Assembly (NCBI GenBank): GCA_016794785.1
Contig: JAEUHC010000020.1
Span: 37,088-101,087 of the forward strand
Reading direction: 5' to 3'
Length of the DNA stretch: 64,000 bases
Source of the DNA: Opitutaceae bacterium
Lineage (GTDB): Bacteria > Verrucomicrobiota > Verrucomicrobiia > Opitutales > Opitutaceae
The notes beneath the pieces are model-generated. The model was not told where the DNA came from, searched no databases, and worked only from the letters and a program-made list of their open reading frames with translations. This document shows, in pieces, positions 1 to 9,190 of the stretch (positions are counted from its first letter, which is position 1; every line of letters starts with the position of its first letter). The position numbers were made by a program, and so were the translations under genes.

Positions 1-1577
1 AGCGTGCCGTTGGGTTCCTGCTCTTCGGCATTTTGGATCAGATAACGGCGCTGCAGGAACGTGTCGCCGAACGCGGCGTAGTTGCCCTGCGCTGCGTAAT
101 GGGAAGTCTGCGGATACTGGCGGCGCTCGCGATAGTTGTCGGTGTAGGCGTCCGTCGTGATCGCCTCGATGGTTTTCGCGCCCGCCTGCCAGAACAGCTC
201 GAGCCACGGATTCTCCGGTGTCACGAATTTGCCGCGCCGCGGCCAGGGATATTCGATGCGCGTGACGCCGGCGAAATGCAGGCGCACCGGCTCCGCCGCG
301 CCGCGCACCACCACGGCGAGGTAGCGCGTCGGCTTGAAAAAGAACGCTTCCCACTGCTCGCGGCGCCCTGAGAGCACGAGCCGGTCGGCGTTGAATGATT
401 TTAGAATCGTTGGATCAAACACGCGATTCAGCAGATAAGGCGTGCAGAGCACGTCCACGATCACCCCCGTCGGACCTTCGATATCCAGGCGCGAATGGCC
501 GCAATGCACGGAGCCGAGGTCGAATACGAGAAACGTGCTTTGCTCCTTGCCGCCGCTCCGCACCACGAGCGGCGCCTGCCCCTTTTCGTAAGCGGCCACG
601 CCCTCAAGGTTGGATAGGTTGCTCGGGTTCCCGTCGATGGGCGGCAGCTTGAGCAAAGGCAGCGCGGTGAAACGATACGCCGCCGGATCGGGCCGAGGCT
701 GCGCGGCTGCCGGATCATTTTGCTTTCCGGCCAACACTAACCGGGAAGCTCGCACCGTGGTTTCCAAGAGCCCGGGCAAATCGCGCGGCAGGAGCGCCAC
801 CCACGGCGGTGTGATGGCCTGCGGCACGAAGTCCGCTTGCGGCCGCGGCCACCATGATTCCAATCCGGGAGTTTGACGATTGCCGGTGGCCGACATCACC
901 CCGCCGGGGACAATGGACACGGCGAACGGCCAGGAAGCGTCGTCGAAATCCGGCGATAGCCAGTCGTCCGGACGTTTGCGCAGATCGACGATGTCCACTG
1001 AGCCATCATGCTGCCCGCGATCAATGAACGGGGAACCGCTGTCCCACGATGGATCGCGCAGGATCTTCCATCGGCGGTCGGTGCCAACGGTGTTCACCGC
1101 GCCGTCGCGCCACAGCTCGAGCTGCACCAGCAGGCCGGGTCGCGTGGCGTCGTGGTAAGGCTGGGCCACTCCCGTATGGTGAAAACGGATCGCCAGCACA
1201 TTCTTGCCCGGACGCAAGTAGCCGGTCACGTCAAGCGCGTCATACGACTGATGGTGCGCTGCGCTGCGCGCCGGACCGCGCTGCACGAAGGCGCCGTTGA
1301 CGAACAACTGGTATCTCGTATCGGCGGTGAGGTAGATCGCCGCGCGCTCCGGAACGCTGGGCAGATCAAACGTCCGCCGGGCCAGAAACATCAGATTCGT
1401 GCCCGTGATCGCATCGGGCGCGATGATCCAGTGCGCCAACCAAGCCTTGGGTCCCTCGGATTTCGCCGCCCGGACCGACACGTCCGCCGCAAACGATGAG
1501 CCGAATGCGCCGGACAGGAGCAGGGCAGTCAGGCCCATGGTGACAAGGCTGCGGCAGGCCAGGGACAGATTTCTCAT
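1..1577 (-). CDS. GH78-like alpha-L-rhamnosidase, secreted (3' end outside window)
   Basis: The frame is open from an ATG at 1577 to the window edge, giving about 525 residues. It starts with a signal peptide (MRNLSLACRSLVTMGLTALL, then an A-rich cleavage region). A beta-sandwich lectin-like region follows, with YQLFVNGAFVQRGPARS near residues 88-105. The visible end carries TDNYRERRQYPQTS near residue 490, which resembles the D-x-x-x-RE(R/K) segment at the start of the (alpha/alpha)6 barrel of GH78 and related rhamnosidases. The protein probably removes terminal L-rhamnose from polysaccharide in the periplasm or outside. The catalytic barrel lies outside the window, so substrate cannot be judged. 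It has its own promoter at 1735-1780 and a leader of about 150 bases. No Shine-Dalgarno sequence precedes the ATG; a second ATG 13 codons in is a weaker start. Confidence 0.7.
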   Translation of the reverse strand, partial: MRNLSLACRSLVTMGLTALLLSGAFGSSFAADVSVRAAKSEGPKAWLAHWIIAPDAITGTNLMFLARRTFDLPSVPERAAIYLTADTRYQLFVNGAFVQRGPARSAAHHQSYDALDVTGYLRPGKNVLAIRFHHTGVAQPYHDATRPGLLVQLELWRDGAVNTVGTDRRWKILRDPSWDSGSPFIDRGQHDGSVDIVDLRKRPDDWLSPDFDDASWPFAVSIVPGGVMSATGNRQTPGLESWWPRPQADFVPQAITPPWVALLPRDLPGLLETTVRASRLVLAGKQNDPAAAQPRPDPAAYRFTALPLLKLPPIDGNPSNLSNLEGVAAYEKGQAPLVVRSGGKEQSTFLVFDLGSVHCGHSRLDIEGPTGVIVDVLCTPYLLNRVFDPTILKSFNADRLVLSGRREQWEAFFFKPTRYLAVVVRGAAEPVRLHFAGVTRIEYPWPRRGKFVTPENPWLELFWQAGAKTIEAITTDAYTDNYRERRQYPQTSHYAAQGNYAAFGDTFLQRRYLIQNAEEQEPNGT

Positions 1578-2078
1578 CGTGCGAGTGGTGCTAGATTTTC
1601 AATTAACCGTTCTGCTGCTTGCATTGCGGAACGCAGAGTGATCAGCGAACCGCCGAAAGCAGGGCGGATTGCGCGGGAATGGAGACGGAGATTCACGGGG
1701 CGACGTTGGGTCGATCGCAGCGCGATCGATCACCATTGTCGCAGGAGCGACCGGCTCGTTCAACCCACGCAAACACGGGGATGGTGCTGTTAGTTAGGTG
1801 ACGACGATGAGTGCGGCTGGACAAGCAGCGCTGCACGCGCACGCTAGGCACGCGCCGGTGCTCTGCACGTTTGGCTAATGACCGGTGGGTTTTCGCGTGC
1901 AGCTGAAAAACACGCCCTGGAAACCGGTGCCGTTGCGCTGTTCAGCAAACCATTCTAGATCCTCGATTTCGTTTCGGGCGTGGAAAAACGCTGTGCAGAA
2001 TCCGCCGTGCGAACGAGTGCGCCCGATCAGGAGATTCCTGTGAAGTGAGCGAAGGTTTCGTGCGTCGGCTCGGCGCAC
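1578..2078. other. Intergenic region with promoter a and a possible 67-codon ORF
   Basis: The part 1578-1790 holds promoter a and a leader that is nearly duplicated at 4827-5060. The part from 1875 to 2078 is open on the minus strand from a GTG directly after the stop of the FG-GAP gene. It encodes 67 residues (GFQGVFFSCTRKPTGH at the end) and matches no family I recognise. It could be a gene remnant. I see no convincing terminator hairpin with a T run. Confidence 0.4.
1735..1780 (-). promoter_or_regulatory. Box promoter a (rhamnosidase unit)
   Basis: Read on the minus strand, box CCCCGTGTTTGCGTGGGTTG at 1780-1761 ends in the -35 hexamer TTGAAC (1763-1758). Seventeen bases follow, then -10 GACAAT (1740-1735). 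The predicted transcript start is near 1728, about 150 bases before the ATG. It is one of nine copies with identical geometry in this window. Confidence 0.75.
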
Positions 2079-4826
2079 TCACCGCGGCGCCGGGGCGGTG
2101 TCGTCACGCACTTCGAGGAGACGAAACGTTCCGGCGGGGACCGTAATAGCCAAATCGAGCGGGAGTATTCCGAGCGTGGCACCGGTCACACGGTCGGAGA
2201 GTTGCCAGCGGCCCGGGATTTGTGCGGCGATTCTTACCTCGCAATCGGCCGGGTCGAGCCAACCGGAGTCGACGAGCGCGATGACGTAGCGACGCGGTGA
2301 GACTTCGATGACTTGGTGGAACACACGGCCGGTGACGGCGAAGGGAAACTGCTTCGCGCCTTCGGCGAGATCGGCGGTGAGCGCGGTGCGGGCCTCGGCG
2401 AGCGTGAAGGTCTCGCCGTCGCGGCTCAGGTTGTCGCCATCGGTCGTCCAGATTGTTTTCCACGGGCCAGCGGCGTGCGGCGTGGCGCCGGGGACGAGGG
2501 CCACGAAGCCGTGTGGCGTGGTGGTGGCCAGTTGCGACGGGTCGCGGCGCGTGCGGCCCCAGAGATAGGTGGCGACGTCGGTGGGCGGGAGTGGGGCCAT
2601 GCCCCAGTAGCAATCGAGTCGCTCGAAGGCCCAACGCTGCGTGTCGGTGCCGTCGAGGTTCCAGTTCGCCTCCTGATGGCCATTGGCGCCGTGTTGGGCG
2701 AAGCGCTCGCTGGGATTTTTCATGACGAGGGCGACTGGTGAGATGGACCGCAGTTGTTCGCGGCGTGGCGGAGTGATGACGCCGCGGCCGAGGAGATGCA
2801 GAAAGGTGGCGGTGCCTTCGCTGCCGACGCGCGTCCAATGTCCCGTGCGCGGTTCGCGTTCGCCATTAAGGGCCATGAAGACTCGGGCGCCGAGGAGCGC
2901 TTGCGAGACGTAGTAGCGCAGATGGGGATGGCCCGTCATCGGGTATTCCCATTCCCAGTCGCGATTGAAACTGAACCAATCAGCCGCACTACGCACGGCC
3001 CAGTCGTCAACTTGGCGGTCGAGCCAGAGGCCGACACGGGCGGCGAGATTCACATCGGGACTGCGCGAGTTGCTGTCTTCCACCGAGGGCAGCAGCGCAG
3101 AGCGATAGCGTGGGTCCAGGATCGAGGCGCGGAGTTTCGGGTCAGCGGGTGTGTGGGCCCAAGCGACGTTCTTGCTGGTGATGATGAGCCGCTTTTTGTG
3201 TTGCACGCACAGTTCCAGCACCGGCTTGAGGAAGTGCTCGAAATAGTAAGGCAGCGTGTCCGATTGCTCGGCTTCGGTGCTCACGAATCCCTGCAACGTC
3301 GTCGGCGCGGCTTTGAGCATCGCGGCGACCGTCGCCACTTCGACGTAGGGCGTGGTGCTGTGGCCGATGTTGATCCAGAAGGGGCAGCGCTCGGCCTCGA
3401 AGTATTTCGCGGCGGCGACGATTTGGGCTCGCGTCTGATCGTAGGCGAGCCGCCGTTCACGGCCCCACGGCTTGCCGTCGGGCCGGAGCAGCGCGGATTT
3501 TTCGGATGGCCAGAAATCGACCGCGAAACGCAAGCGGGGATAGGGGAAACGTTTTTCGTAGTCGCGCACCTCGGCGATCCATGGGCCGAGTTTCCTCGGG
3601 TCACCGCCGTTCCACCAATAGCTGGCGACGATTACGTCGAAGGGGCCGTCCGCACCAGGCATGGCGTCGCCGCGCCACGCGGCGGCCGTGTCGCCCAATT
3701 GTTTGAGGCTCGTGCCGATGGCGGCCATGACGCCGCGGCGCGCGAGGCGTTCGAGTGATTTTTCCCAGCCGGGGGAAAAAGTCAGGCGGTAGAGGTTGTC
3801 GTCGCCGTTGGGGCTGGAGCCGAGGAGCACGCTGCCGTGGGGGCTCCCGGGCACGTAGATGACGTCGGTGAATCCAAACGGCGCGATGGCCTGGCCGAGC
3901 TCCCGGCCTTTGGCGTCGTAGAGTCGCACCTGCGGGCCCTCGACGACGACCGTCTCCGCGCCCGGGCGATCGGTGAGGTCACCGGAAGCCACGAGGCGCA
4001 TGGTGTAGTGGTAGTCGTAACTGCGCTCCTTGATTTTGGACGGGAGGTCAAAGACGGGGTGCAGGCCACCTTTCAGGGTGTAGGCACCACGCTTCCAAAC
4101 AAGTTCGGCGGCGCCGTCACCATCGAGATCGGCGACGGTGCCGTTGGCATTCTTCAGACTCAGGAGCGGATCGCCCGACGGCGATTTCCTCGCGATGGTC
4201 TCTTTGAGTTGAGTGAGCGTGGGGCCTTTGAAGAAGAGCATGTCCTGCCGTGCAAAACCGCCGACGAGCAGTGCGGCCACTTCGTCCGCGCCGTCGCCAT
4301 CGAAATCGCCGGCGCGCAGGATGCGGACGGCACCGTTGACGGGCAGGTGGTGCCGCTTGGTGCCGTCTGCAGAGAAAACGACGATTTGCCGGGAAATGCC
4401 GCCGGCCAGCACGACCGGCGTCGTGCCGTCGAGCTTGGCAACGGCCACCTGATAGACGGGAGCCCCGAGGTCCTGTTTCCAGCGCAGGTTTCCGTCGGGC
4501 GAGAAAACGTTAACCGAGCCATCCGCGCTCGCGGCAATGATTTCTTCGCGCCCATCGCCGTCGAGATCGCCGACCGCGAGATCGAACACGAATCCGCCAA
4601 TCGCCGCATCCCAGCGATGTGCGCCGTTGTCTGCGAAAGCGCAGACGCGATTATCGTAGGTCGAGCCGATGATCTCCTTCGCGGCGGGATGGCCGTCGAG
4701 TTCCGCGACGGCCAGACGGTAGAGGTTGCGACCGTGGGTGGGAGTGATTTCCACGCCGGCCCATGTGCAGGCGGTCATTAGACAGTAGGCGACAAGACCG
4801 CAGAAGATTTGTGAGAGGTTTCTCAT
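2079..4826 (-). CDS. Secreted FG-GAP/VCBS propeller enzyme, possibly GH150-like (lambda-carrageenase type)
   Basis: A protein of 915 residues with a signal peptide (MRNLSQIFCGLVAYCLMTAC...). The N-terminal third is a beta-propeller with calcium-type repeats DLDGDGREEI, DFDGDGADEV and DLDGDGAAEL. The C-terminal two thirds contain W-rich catalytic-looking segments (WINIGHSTTPYVEV, WAFERLDCYWGMAPLPP, YLWGRTRRDPSQL). A propeller followed by a large C-terminal domain at about this length resembles lambda-carrageenase (GH150, about 940 residues). I recall this architecture but cannot align it, so the activity is tentative. The ORF can be extended upstream to 5231, but that part runs through the promoter and lacks a signal peptide, so the ATG at 4826 was chosen. 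Its first five codons match those of the upstream-region paralogue at 1577. Confidence 0.6.
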   Translation of the reverse strand: MRNLSQIFCGLVAYCLMTACTWAGVEITPTHGRNLYRLAVAELDGHPAAKEIIGSTYDNRVCAFADNGAHRWDAAIGGFVFDLAVGDLDGDGREEIIAASADGSVNVFSPDGNLRWKQDLGAPVYQVAVAKLDGTTPVVLAGGISRQIVVFSADGTKRHHLPVNGAVRILRAGDFDGDGADEVAALLVGGFARQDMLFFKGPTLTQLKETIARKSPSGDPLLSLKNANGTVADLDGDGAAELVWKRGAYTLKGGLHPVFDLPSKIKERSYDYHYTMRLVASGDLTDRPGAETVVVEGPQVRLYDAKGRELGQAIAPFGFTDVIYVPGSPHGSVLLGSSPNGDDNLYRLTFSPGWEKSLERLARRGVMAAIGTSLKQLGDTAAAWRGDAMPGADGPFDVIVASYWWNGGDPRKLGPWIAEVRDYEKRFPYPRLRFAVDFWPSEKSALLRPDGKPWGRERRLAYDQTRAQIVAAAKYFEAERCPFWINIGHSTTPYVEVATVAAMLKAAPTTLQGFVSTEAEQSDTLPYYFEHFLKPVLELCVQHKKRLIITSKNVAWAHTPADPKLRASILDPRYRSALLPSVEDSNSRSPDVNLAARVGLWLDRQVDDWAVRSAADWFSFNRDWEWEYPMTGHPHLRYYVSQALLGARVFMALNGEREPRTGHWTRVGSEGTATFLHLLGRGVITPPRREQLRSISPVALVMKNPSERFAQHGANGHQEANWNLDGTDTQRWAFERLDCYWGMAPLPPTDVATYLWGRTRRDPSQLATTTPHGFVALVPGATPHAAGPWKTIWTTDGDNLSRDGETFTLAEARTALTADLAEGAKQFPFAVTGRVFHQVIEVSPRRYVIALVDSGWLDPADCEVRIAAQIPGRWQLSDRVTGATLGILPLDLAITVPAGTFRLLEVRDDTAPAPR

Positions 4827-5004
4827 CGTGCGAGTTGTTGAGCCGGATTTGCGGCGAAACTGTCTGCTGCTTGCGTCGCGAAGACGGCGCCGCGGAGCGT
4901 AAGGTAGCCGGCGAACCAACGGAAGCAGAGGGGGTGCATTGCGCGGAAATGGAGACGGAGATTCACGGGGCGAAGTTAGGCCGATCACAGCGAGACCGGT
5001 CACC

Positions 5005-5050
5005 ATTGTCGCAGGAGTGATCGGCGCGTTCAACCCACGCAAACACGGGG
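5005..5050 (-). promoter_or_regulatory. Box promoter b (FG-GAP enzyme unit)
   Basis: On the minus strand the box at 5050-5031 is identical to that of promoter a. The -35 hexamer is TTGAAC (5033-5028), followed by a 17-base spacer and -10 GACAAT (5010-5005). The predicted leader is about 170 bases and is homologous to the leader of the rhamnosidase gene. Confidence 0.75.
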
Positions 5051-5188
5051 AGCAGGCGAGGGGAACGGGTGCGGACGATCGGACGTCTATCACGAGAAAC
5101 GGAACCATTCGTTCGTTGGCCAATACTTGATTTGTCGTTTGGCTGACGAGAACGGCACACACTCTCCCGCCCGCGTCTCCGATTGCGC

Positions 5189-5234
5189 ACACGTGTTTAC
5201 GTGGATTGAGCAAACGGCGCGGTTCTGGCACTCT
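5189..5234 (+). promoter_or_regulatory. Box promoter c (first LVIVD-kinase-regulator cassette)
   Basis: The box is ACACGTGTTTACGTGGATTG (5189-5208), the most divergent of the nine at its 5' end. The -35 is TTGAGC (5206-5211), the spacer is 17 bases, and the -10 is CACTCT (5229-5234). The predicted start near 5241 leaves a leader of only about 20 bases. Confidence 0.65.
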
Positions 5235-5261
5235 GCCAACGGGCCGACCTCATACTTCCGG

Positions 5262-6362
5262 ATGAATTTTGCCGCCATTGCTTCCCTTTTCTCCGCCGTT
5301 CTTCTTGGACTCGCGTCGTCGCTGACAGCCCAGCCGGACGGCCTGACCGTAGTCGCTGTCCTTCAGGACGAGACAGCGCTCGCGGGCGCTCACGTCATTC
5401 GGATGCACGCTGGTCTCGCCTACGTCGCCGGCAAAAGCGGTTCGCTGGCTATCATAAATGTCGCACAACCAAGCTCCCCTGAGCTGCTCTGGTCCGACCA
5501 GAATGCCGAGACTTATGAGGATGCGCAAGCGGTGCTGCCCCTCGACCACGGTCGATTGCTGGTCGGCGCCCGCGAATTGCTGCTGTTCGACGTTCGCGAA
5601 CCCTCGAAGCCCGCCCTGCTCGCAACGCTCCGGGAGCGCCCGCGGATCGATCAGATCAACAGCTTCGCCCGCGTGGGCGACACCGTCTACGGGGCGAGCA
5701 GCAACGGCTATATTTTTTCGGCCGATGTCAGTGGCACGGGCAAAATCCGTCTCATCGGGACACGTGCGGTGCGGACGCGCGAAAATCTCGCCGGGCCCCA
5801 TGATGTCGCCCTCGCGGGTGATTTTCTGGTCGTCGTGGATGGGGGCGGTTTCGGTCGCGATACCAAACGCGGTCGGTTGGTGATCTACAGTGTGATTGAC
5901 CCCGTGACGCGCGCGCCACTGGCACCGGAGCAGTGGGGTTCGCCGACCATCGCCACTGACCGAAGGTTCGCTGGTGCCCACCGCGTGGTCACCGCAGGTT
6001 CCTTTGCGTATGTCGGCTCGACGAACCGTGTCACTGTCGTGGACCTTTCGAATCCGGCCAAGCCCGGCGTGCGCGGGAGCATAGCTTTCCCCGACGATCG
6101 CGGCCCGTCCGGACTCGCGGTTTCCGGTCGCATCGTCTTCGCCGCCGGCGGTAAGACGGTGCAGGCCCTCGACGTCTCGAATCCCGGGCAACCACGCGAA
6201 CTCGCCCGCGTCACCGCTCCTGCGGCGTTTAGCGGCGGGGGCGATGACGCGCACGACATTGCCTACCACGACGGCCATCTTTTCATCACCGCCCAGAATT
6301 CACACGCGTTGGTCGTCGTGCGGGTGGAGGGCAAACAACTGCAGGAGGAGGCTCGCCCATGA
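5262..6362 (+). CDS. Secreted LVIVD-repeat beta-propeller protein
   Basis: A protein of 366 residues with a signal peptide (MNFAAIASLFSAVLLGLASSLTA). It carries repeated LVIVD-type blades: GLAYVAGKSGSLAIINV, GRLLVGARELLLFDV, FAYVGSTNRVTVVDLSNP and IVFAAGGKTVQALDVSNP. LVIVD domains are predicted extracytoplasmic propellers of unknown function in surface proteins. This gene is first in a unit with a sensor kinase and response regulator. A paralogue holds the same place at 25819, and a third copy is fused to a sulfatase at 20790-23420. It may therefore be a binding partner or ligand receptor of the kinase, which is inference from gene order. The ATG at 5262 was preferred over an upstream in-frame extension because it gives the signal peptide and lies just after promoter c. 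Confidence 0.8.
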   Translation: MNFAAIASLFSAVLLGLASSLTAQPDGLTVVAVLQDETALAGAHVIRMHAGLAYVAGKSGSLAIINVAQPSSPELLWSDQNAETYEDAQAVLPLDHGRLLVGARELLLFDVREPSKPALLATLRERPRIDQINSFARVGDTVYGASSNGYIFSADVSGTGKIRLIGTRAVRTRENLAGPHDVALAGDFLVVVDGGGFGRDTKRGRLVIYSVIDPVTRAPLAPEQWGSPTIATDRRFAGAHRVVTAGSFAYVGSTNRVTVVDLSNPAKPGVRGSIAFPDDRGPSGLAVSGRIVFAAGGKTVQALDVSNPGQPRELARVTAPAAFSGGGDDAHDIAYHDGHLFITAQNSHALVVVRVEGKQLQEEARP

Positions 6363-6500
6363 ATCCGCTCGGCGGCTTATGTGACCATGGTTTGCCGGGC
6401 AGCATATTTCTTAGGATGTGCGTCACGAGGTGGTGATGCGCTGCCCGCCATGATCCGGAATTGCCAGTTGTTGCTTCTATCGCCACCTCTCCGTCCGACG

Positions 6501-8537
6501 ATGCGTGGCTATTTTTCAATCTGCTTTGCGACGACAGCGTTCGCGGTGGTGTCTGGTCTGCGCGGGCAGGAGGCCAATCCGGATGAGCGAGTATTTTCCG
6601 TGCCTGGCGTGGTTGCGCGGATAATCAATAGGGAGTATAGCGAACTCGATGATCGCCGGCGTCAGCTTGAAGCCGCGCTGCTCGAGCTGGCGCAGCCACC
6701 GAAAAACGACCGAAGCGCTCGCCTTGGCTGGAAAGTTTTCGGTTACGACGATTCGTTGCCGATCCGGCAGTGGGTGGAGATCGATCTCGGAGCCGCTCAC
6801 CGCATCGATGCCATCGCCCTGATTCCGGCCGACGCACCGGCTGCCGGAGTCAGCGAGTCCGGCATTGGGTTTCCGCTCCGGTTCCGCGTCGAACTGGCGG
6901 ACGAAAACGGGTCGCTGGCCGTGATTGCCGATTACACGGCGACGGATTTTCCCAATCCCGGCGGACTCCCTGTGTTCGTCCCGGCGCGCGGCACCTCGGC
7001 GCGGCGCGTGCGAGTGACCATGCACAAGCCATGGAGCAAAAATCGCTATCGCACCTACGCGTTGGGCGAAATCATGGTGCTGCAGGGCAATCGAAACCTC
7101 GCGACCGGTCTGGCTGGGGTGACCGTGCAGTCCAGCGGCTCGCTCGAGAGTGCGCCGGCCTGGAGCCGGGAAAACCTGATCGATGGCCAGAGCATGCTCG
7201 GGGCGCCGCTTGCCAAGAGTGATCGGCCGCTGGCTCACGGTTGGGAGTCGGCGCGGTTCGATCGGGCTTCGACCGTCACCTGGGTGCAAATTGATCTCGG
7301 TGCCGTGCAACCGATCGACGAAGTGCGGTTGGTGCCGGCACGCCTATTGGAATATACCGACACCCACGGTTACGGATTTCCGGGCAAACTCAGGGTGGAA
7401 ATATCCGAGCAGGCCGACTTCGCGCGGTCACGAGTGCTGGTCGATTGGGCGGCGCACCCTCGGGGCGATCCCGTTTTCAATCCACTCACGATTCCCGGAA
7501 GAGGCTGGCCGGCGCGATATGTGCGCGCGACGGCGGAAGAACTCTGGCAGCGACGCGAGGGCGTCCACATTTTTGCGTTGGCCGAGATGCAGGTCTACCG
7601 GGGCGATAGCAACCTCGCGGCTGGGGCCCCCGTCACGGCCAGCAGCGTCTACGACAGTCTCCCGCACAATTTTTCAGCCGAGTTTCTCACCGACGGCCTG
7701 CGCGCAACCCAGAAATTCGTCGAGTGGCCCGAGTGGTTGGCGGCACTTTCACGCCGCCGTGAAGTGTTGTTTGAAATCGACGGCATCCGCACGAGGATGG
7801 CCGCGATCCAGCCCGTTTTGGTCCGGGCCGCCGCTTGGACAATTGGCTCTGCGCTGAGTGTCCTGGTGGTCGGCACCTTGGCGGTTTTTTACCGGGCGCG
7901 CCGGGCCCAGGCCCGCACTGTGGTCGGCCTCCAGCGCAGGATTGCGGGCGATCTCCACGACGAGATTGGGAGCAATCTGGCCAGCATCGCGCTGCTCACC
8001 GAACTGGGCCAGCGGCAGAACGCCGGCATCCCCGCCGGAGACGTGGAGGAAATCCGGCGGCTCGCCAACGAATCCGCAGCGGCGATGCGCGACATCGTCT
8101 GGTTGATCCAGCCGGGACCACACGATGCGCCGCTGCTCGCGGAACGGCTGCGCGCCGCCGCGCGCCGGCTGCTCGACGGTCTCGAATGGAATTTTGAAAT
8201 CACCGGTTTGGACGCTGCGCCGTCGCTGGATGTGCAGCGGCACCTGCTCCTCGCGCTAAAAGAGATGCTCCACAATGTCCTGCGCCATGCCGGTGCGCGC
8301 CGTGTCGAGATTCACCTCTCCGTGTGCGACGAGCGTTTCACCCTCGAGGTCCGCGACGATGGCCGCGGTTTTGAGGTTGCGCGCCAGGGAGACGGGCACG
8401 GATTCACGAGTCTGCGCCACCGCGCCGAAATGCTTGGCGGCGAACTCGCCCTCGAAGGCCGTCCCGGACAGGGCGCGCGCGTGGCTTTGAACGGTTCCTT
8501 GCGCTCCGTAGTCAGAAATTCCGCCGCCCGAATATGA
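6501..8537 (+). CDS. Sensor histidine kinase with two periplasmic F5/8C (discoidin) domains
   Basis: A protein of 678 residues. After a signal peptide (MRGYFSICFATTAFAVVSGL) come two beta-sandwich regions of F5/8 type C character, with cores WVEIDLGAAHRIDAIALIP (about 90-110) and WVQIDLGAVQPIDEVRLVP (about 255-275). Each ends in a conserved ALxEMxVxxGxxNLA segment. A membrane helix spans about 443-464. The cytoplasmic part is a HisKA_3 dimerisation domain with HDEIGSNLASI (H486) and an HATPase with LKEMLHNVLRHAG (N box) and DDGRGFEV (G box). It should phosphorylate the regulator at 8534, whose start overlaps its stop. F5/8C domains often bind carbohydrate, so glycan sensing is likely but unproven. 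An in-frame extension to 6381 lacks a signal peptide and was rejected. Confidence 0.9.
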   Translation: MRGYFSICFATTAFAVVSGLRGQEANPDERVFSVPGVVARIINREYSELDDRRRQLEAALLELAQPPKNDRSARLGWKVFGYDDSLPIRQWVEIDLGAAHRIDAIALIPADAPAAGVSESGIGFPLRFRVELADENGSLAVIADYTATDFPNPGGLPVFVPARGTSARRVRVTMHKPWSKNRYRTYALGEIMVLQGNRNLATGLAGVTVQSSGSLESAPAWSRENLIDGQSMLGAPLAKSDRPLAHGWESARFDRASTVTWVQIDLGAVQPIDEVRLVPARLLEYTDTHGYGFPGKLRVEISEQADFARSRVLVDWAAHPRGDPVFNPLTIPGRGWPARYVRATAEELWQRREGVHIFALAEMQVYRGDSNLAAGAPVTASSVYDSLPHNFSAEFLTDGLRATQKFVEWPEWLAALSRRREVLFEIDGIRTRMAAIQPVLVRAAAWTIGSALSVLVVGTLAVFYRARRAQARTVVGLQRRIAGDLHDEIGSNLASIALLTELGQRQNAGIPAGDVEEIRRLANESAAAMRDIVWLIQPGPHDAPLLAERLRAAARRLLDGLEWNFEITGLDAAPSLDVQRHLLLALKEMLHNVLRHAGARRVEIHLSVCDERFTLEVRDDGRGFEVARQGDGHGFTSLRHRAEMLGGELALEGRPGQGARVALNGSLRSVVRNSAARI

Positions 8538-9190
8538 CCATCATCGCCAAGCAGAGTGTCTGGCTCATCGAAGACAACGCGACCTTGCGTCACACCGTCG
8601 CGCGGGCGATCGCCGCCATCCCGGGGTTTGCCTGCGCCGCTCAATTTCAACGCTGCGAAGACGCGCTCGGCCGGCTCGGAGAGCCGGACGAAGCCAGGCC
8701 CGATGTCATTTTGCTCGATGTCGGACTGCCGGGGATGAGCGGCATCGACGGCATTGCTTTGCTCAAACAAGCCTCGCCGCGCACGCAGGTGGTGATTCTC
8801 ACCGTCTTCGACGACGATGATAAAATCTATCGCGCCATCTGTGCCGGCGCGTCCGGTTACCTGCTCAAGGGCGCGCCGCTGGATGATTTGGCCGCCGCGC
8901 TGGACGAGGTCAGCCGGGGCGGGTCGCCAATGACACCGCGCGTCGCGCGCCGCGTGTTGGAAATGTTCTCGCGACTGGCCCCGCGCGAAACTGCCCTGGC
9001 GGGGCTCTCGCCGCGCGAGCGCCAAATCATCGAGGGCATGGTCGACGGTCTGACCAACAAGGAGATTGCCGAGCGCCTCGGCCTCAGCGCACACACAACC
9101 GACGGCTACACCCGCGCAATCTACGAGAAACTCCACGTCAACACCCGCAGCGGAGCCGTGGCCAAGGCGATGCGCGACCGGTTGTTTTGA
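8534..9190 (+). CDS. NarL/FixJ-family response regulator
   Basis: A protein of 218 residues whose ATG overlaps the kinase stop by four bases, so translation is coupled. The receiver domain has acidic pocket E13-D14, phosphoacceptor D62 (LLDVGLPGMSG) and K112 (GYLLKG). The C-terminal LuxR-type helix-turn-helix is LSPRERQIIEGMVDGLTNKEIAERLGL and onward. The recognition helix reads TTDGYTRAIYEKLHV, with Y where many family members have H. It is the partner of the kinase upstream. A close paralogue with near-identical receiver and HTH occurs at 29168. Because its own unit has promoter c, it is a candidate activator of the nine shared boxes. Confidence 0.92.
   Translation: MTIIAKQSVWLIEDNATLRHTVARAIAAIPGFACAAQFQRCEDALGRLGEPDEARPDVILLDVGLPGMSGIDGIALLKQASPRTQVVILTVFDDDDKIYRAICAGASGYLLKGAPLDDLAAALDEVSRGGSPMTPRVARRVLEMFSRLAPRETALAGLSPRERQIIEGMVDGLTNKEIAERLGLSAHTTDGYTRAIYEKLHVNTRSGAVAKAMRDRLF

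Larger units (their letters stand above)
4827..5261. other. Divergent intergenic region with promoters b and c
   Basis: The region separates the minus-strand FG-GAP gene from the plus-strand sensor cassette. It contains promoter b with its long leader and promoter c. The 138 bases between the two boxes (5051-5188) hold no ORF, repeat or hairpin that I can support. Confidence 0.6.

Noticed and set aside
2754..4781. Two plus-strand ORFs of 314-334 codons opposite the FG-GAP gene
   Set aside because: The minus-strand frame has signal peptide and calcium-type repeats; the plus-strand frames are shadows with charged low-complexity sequence.
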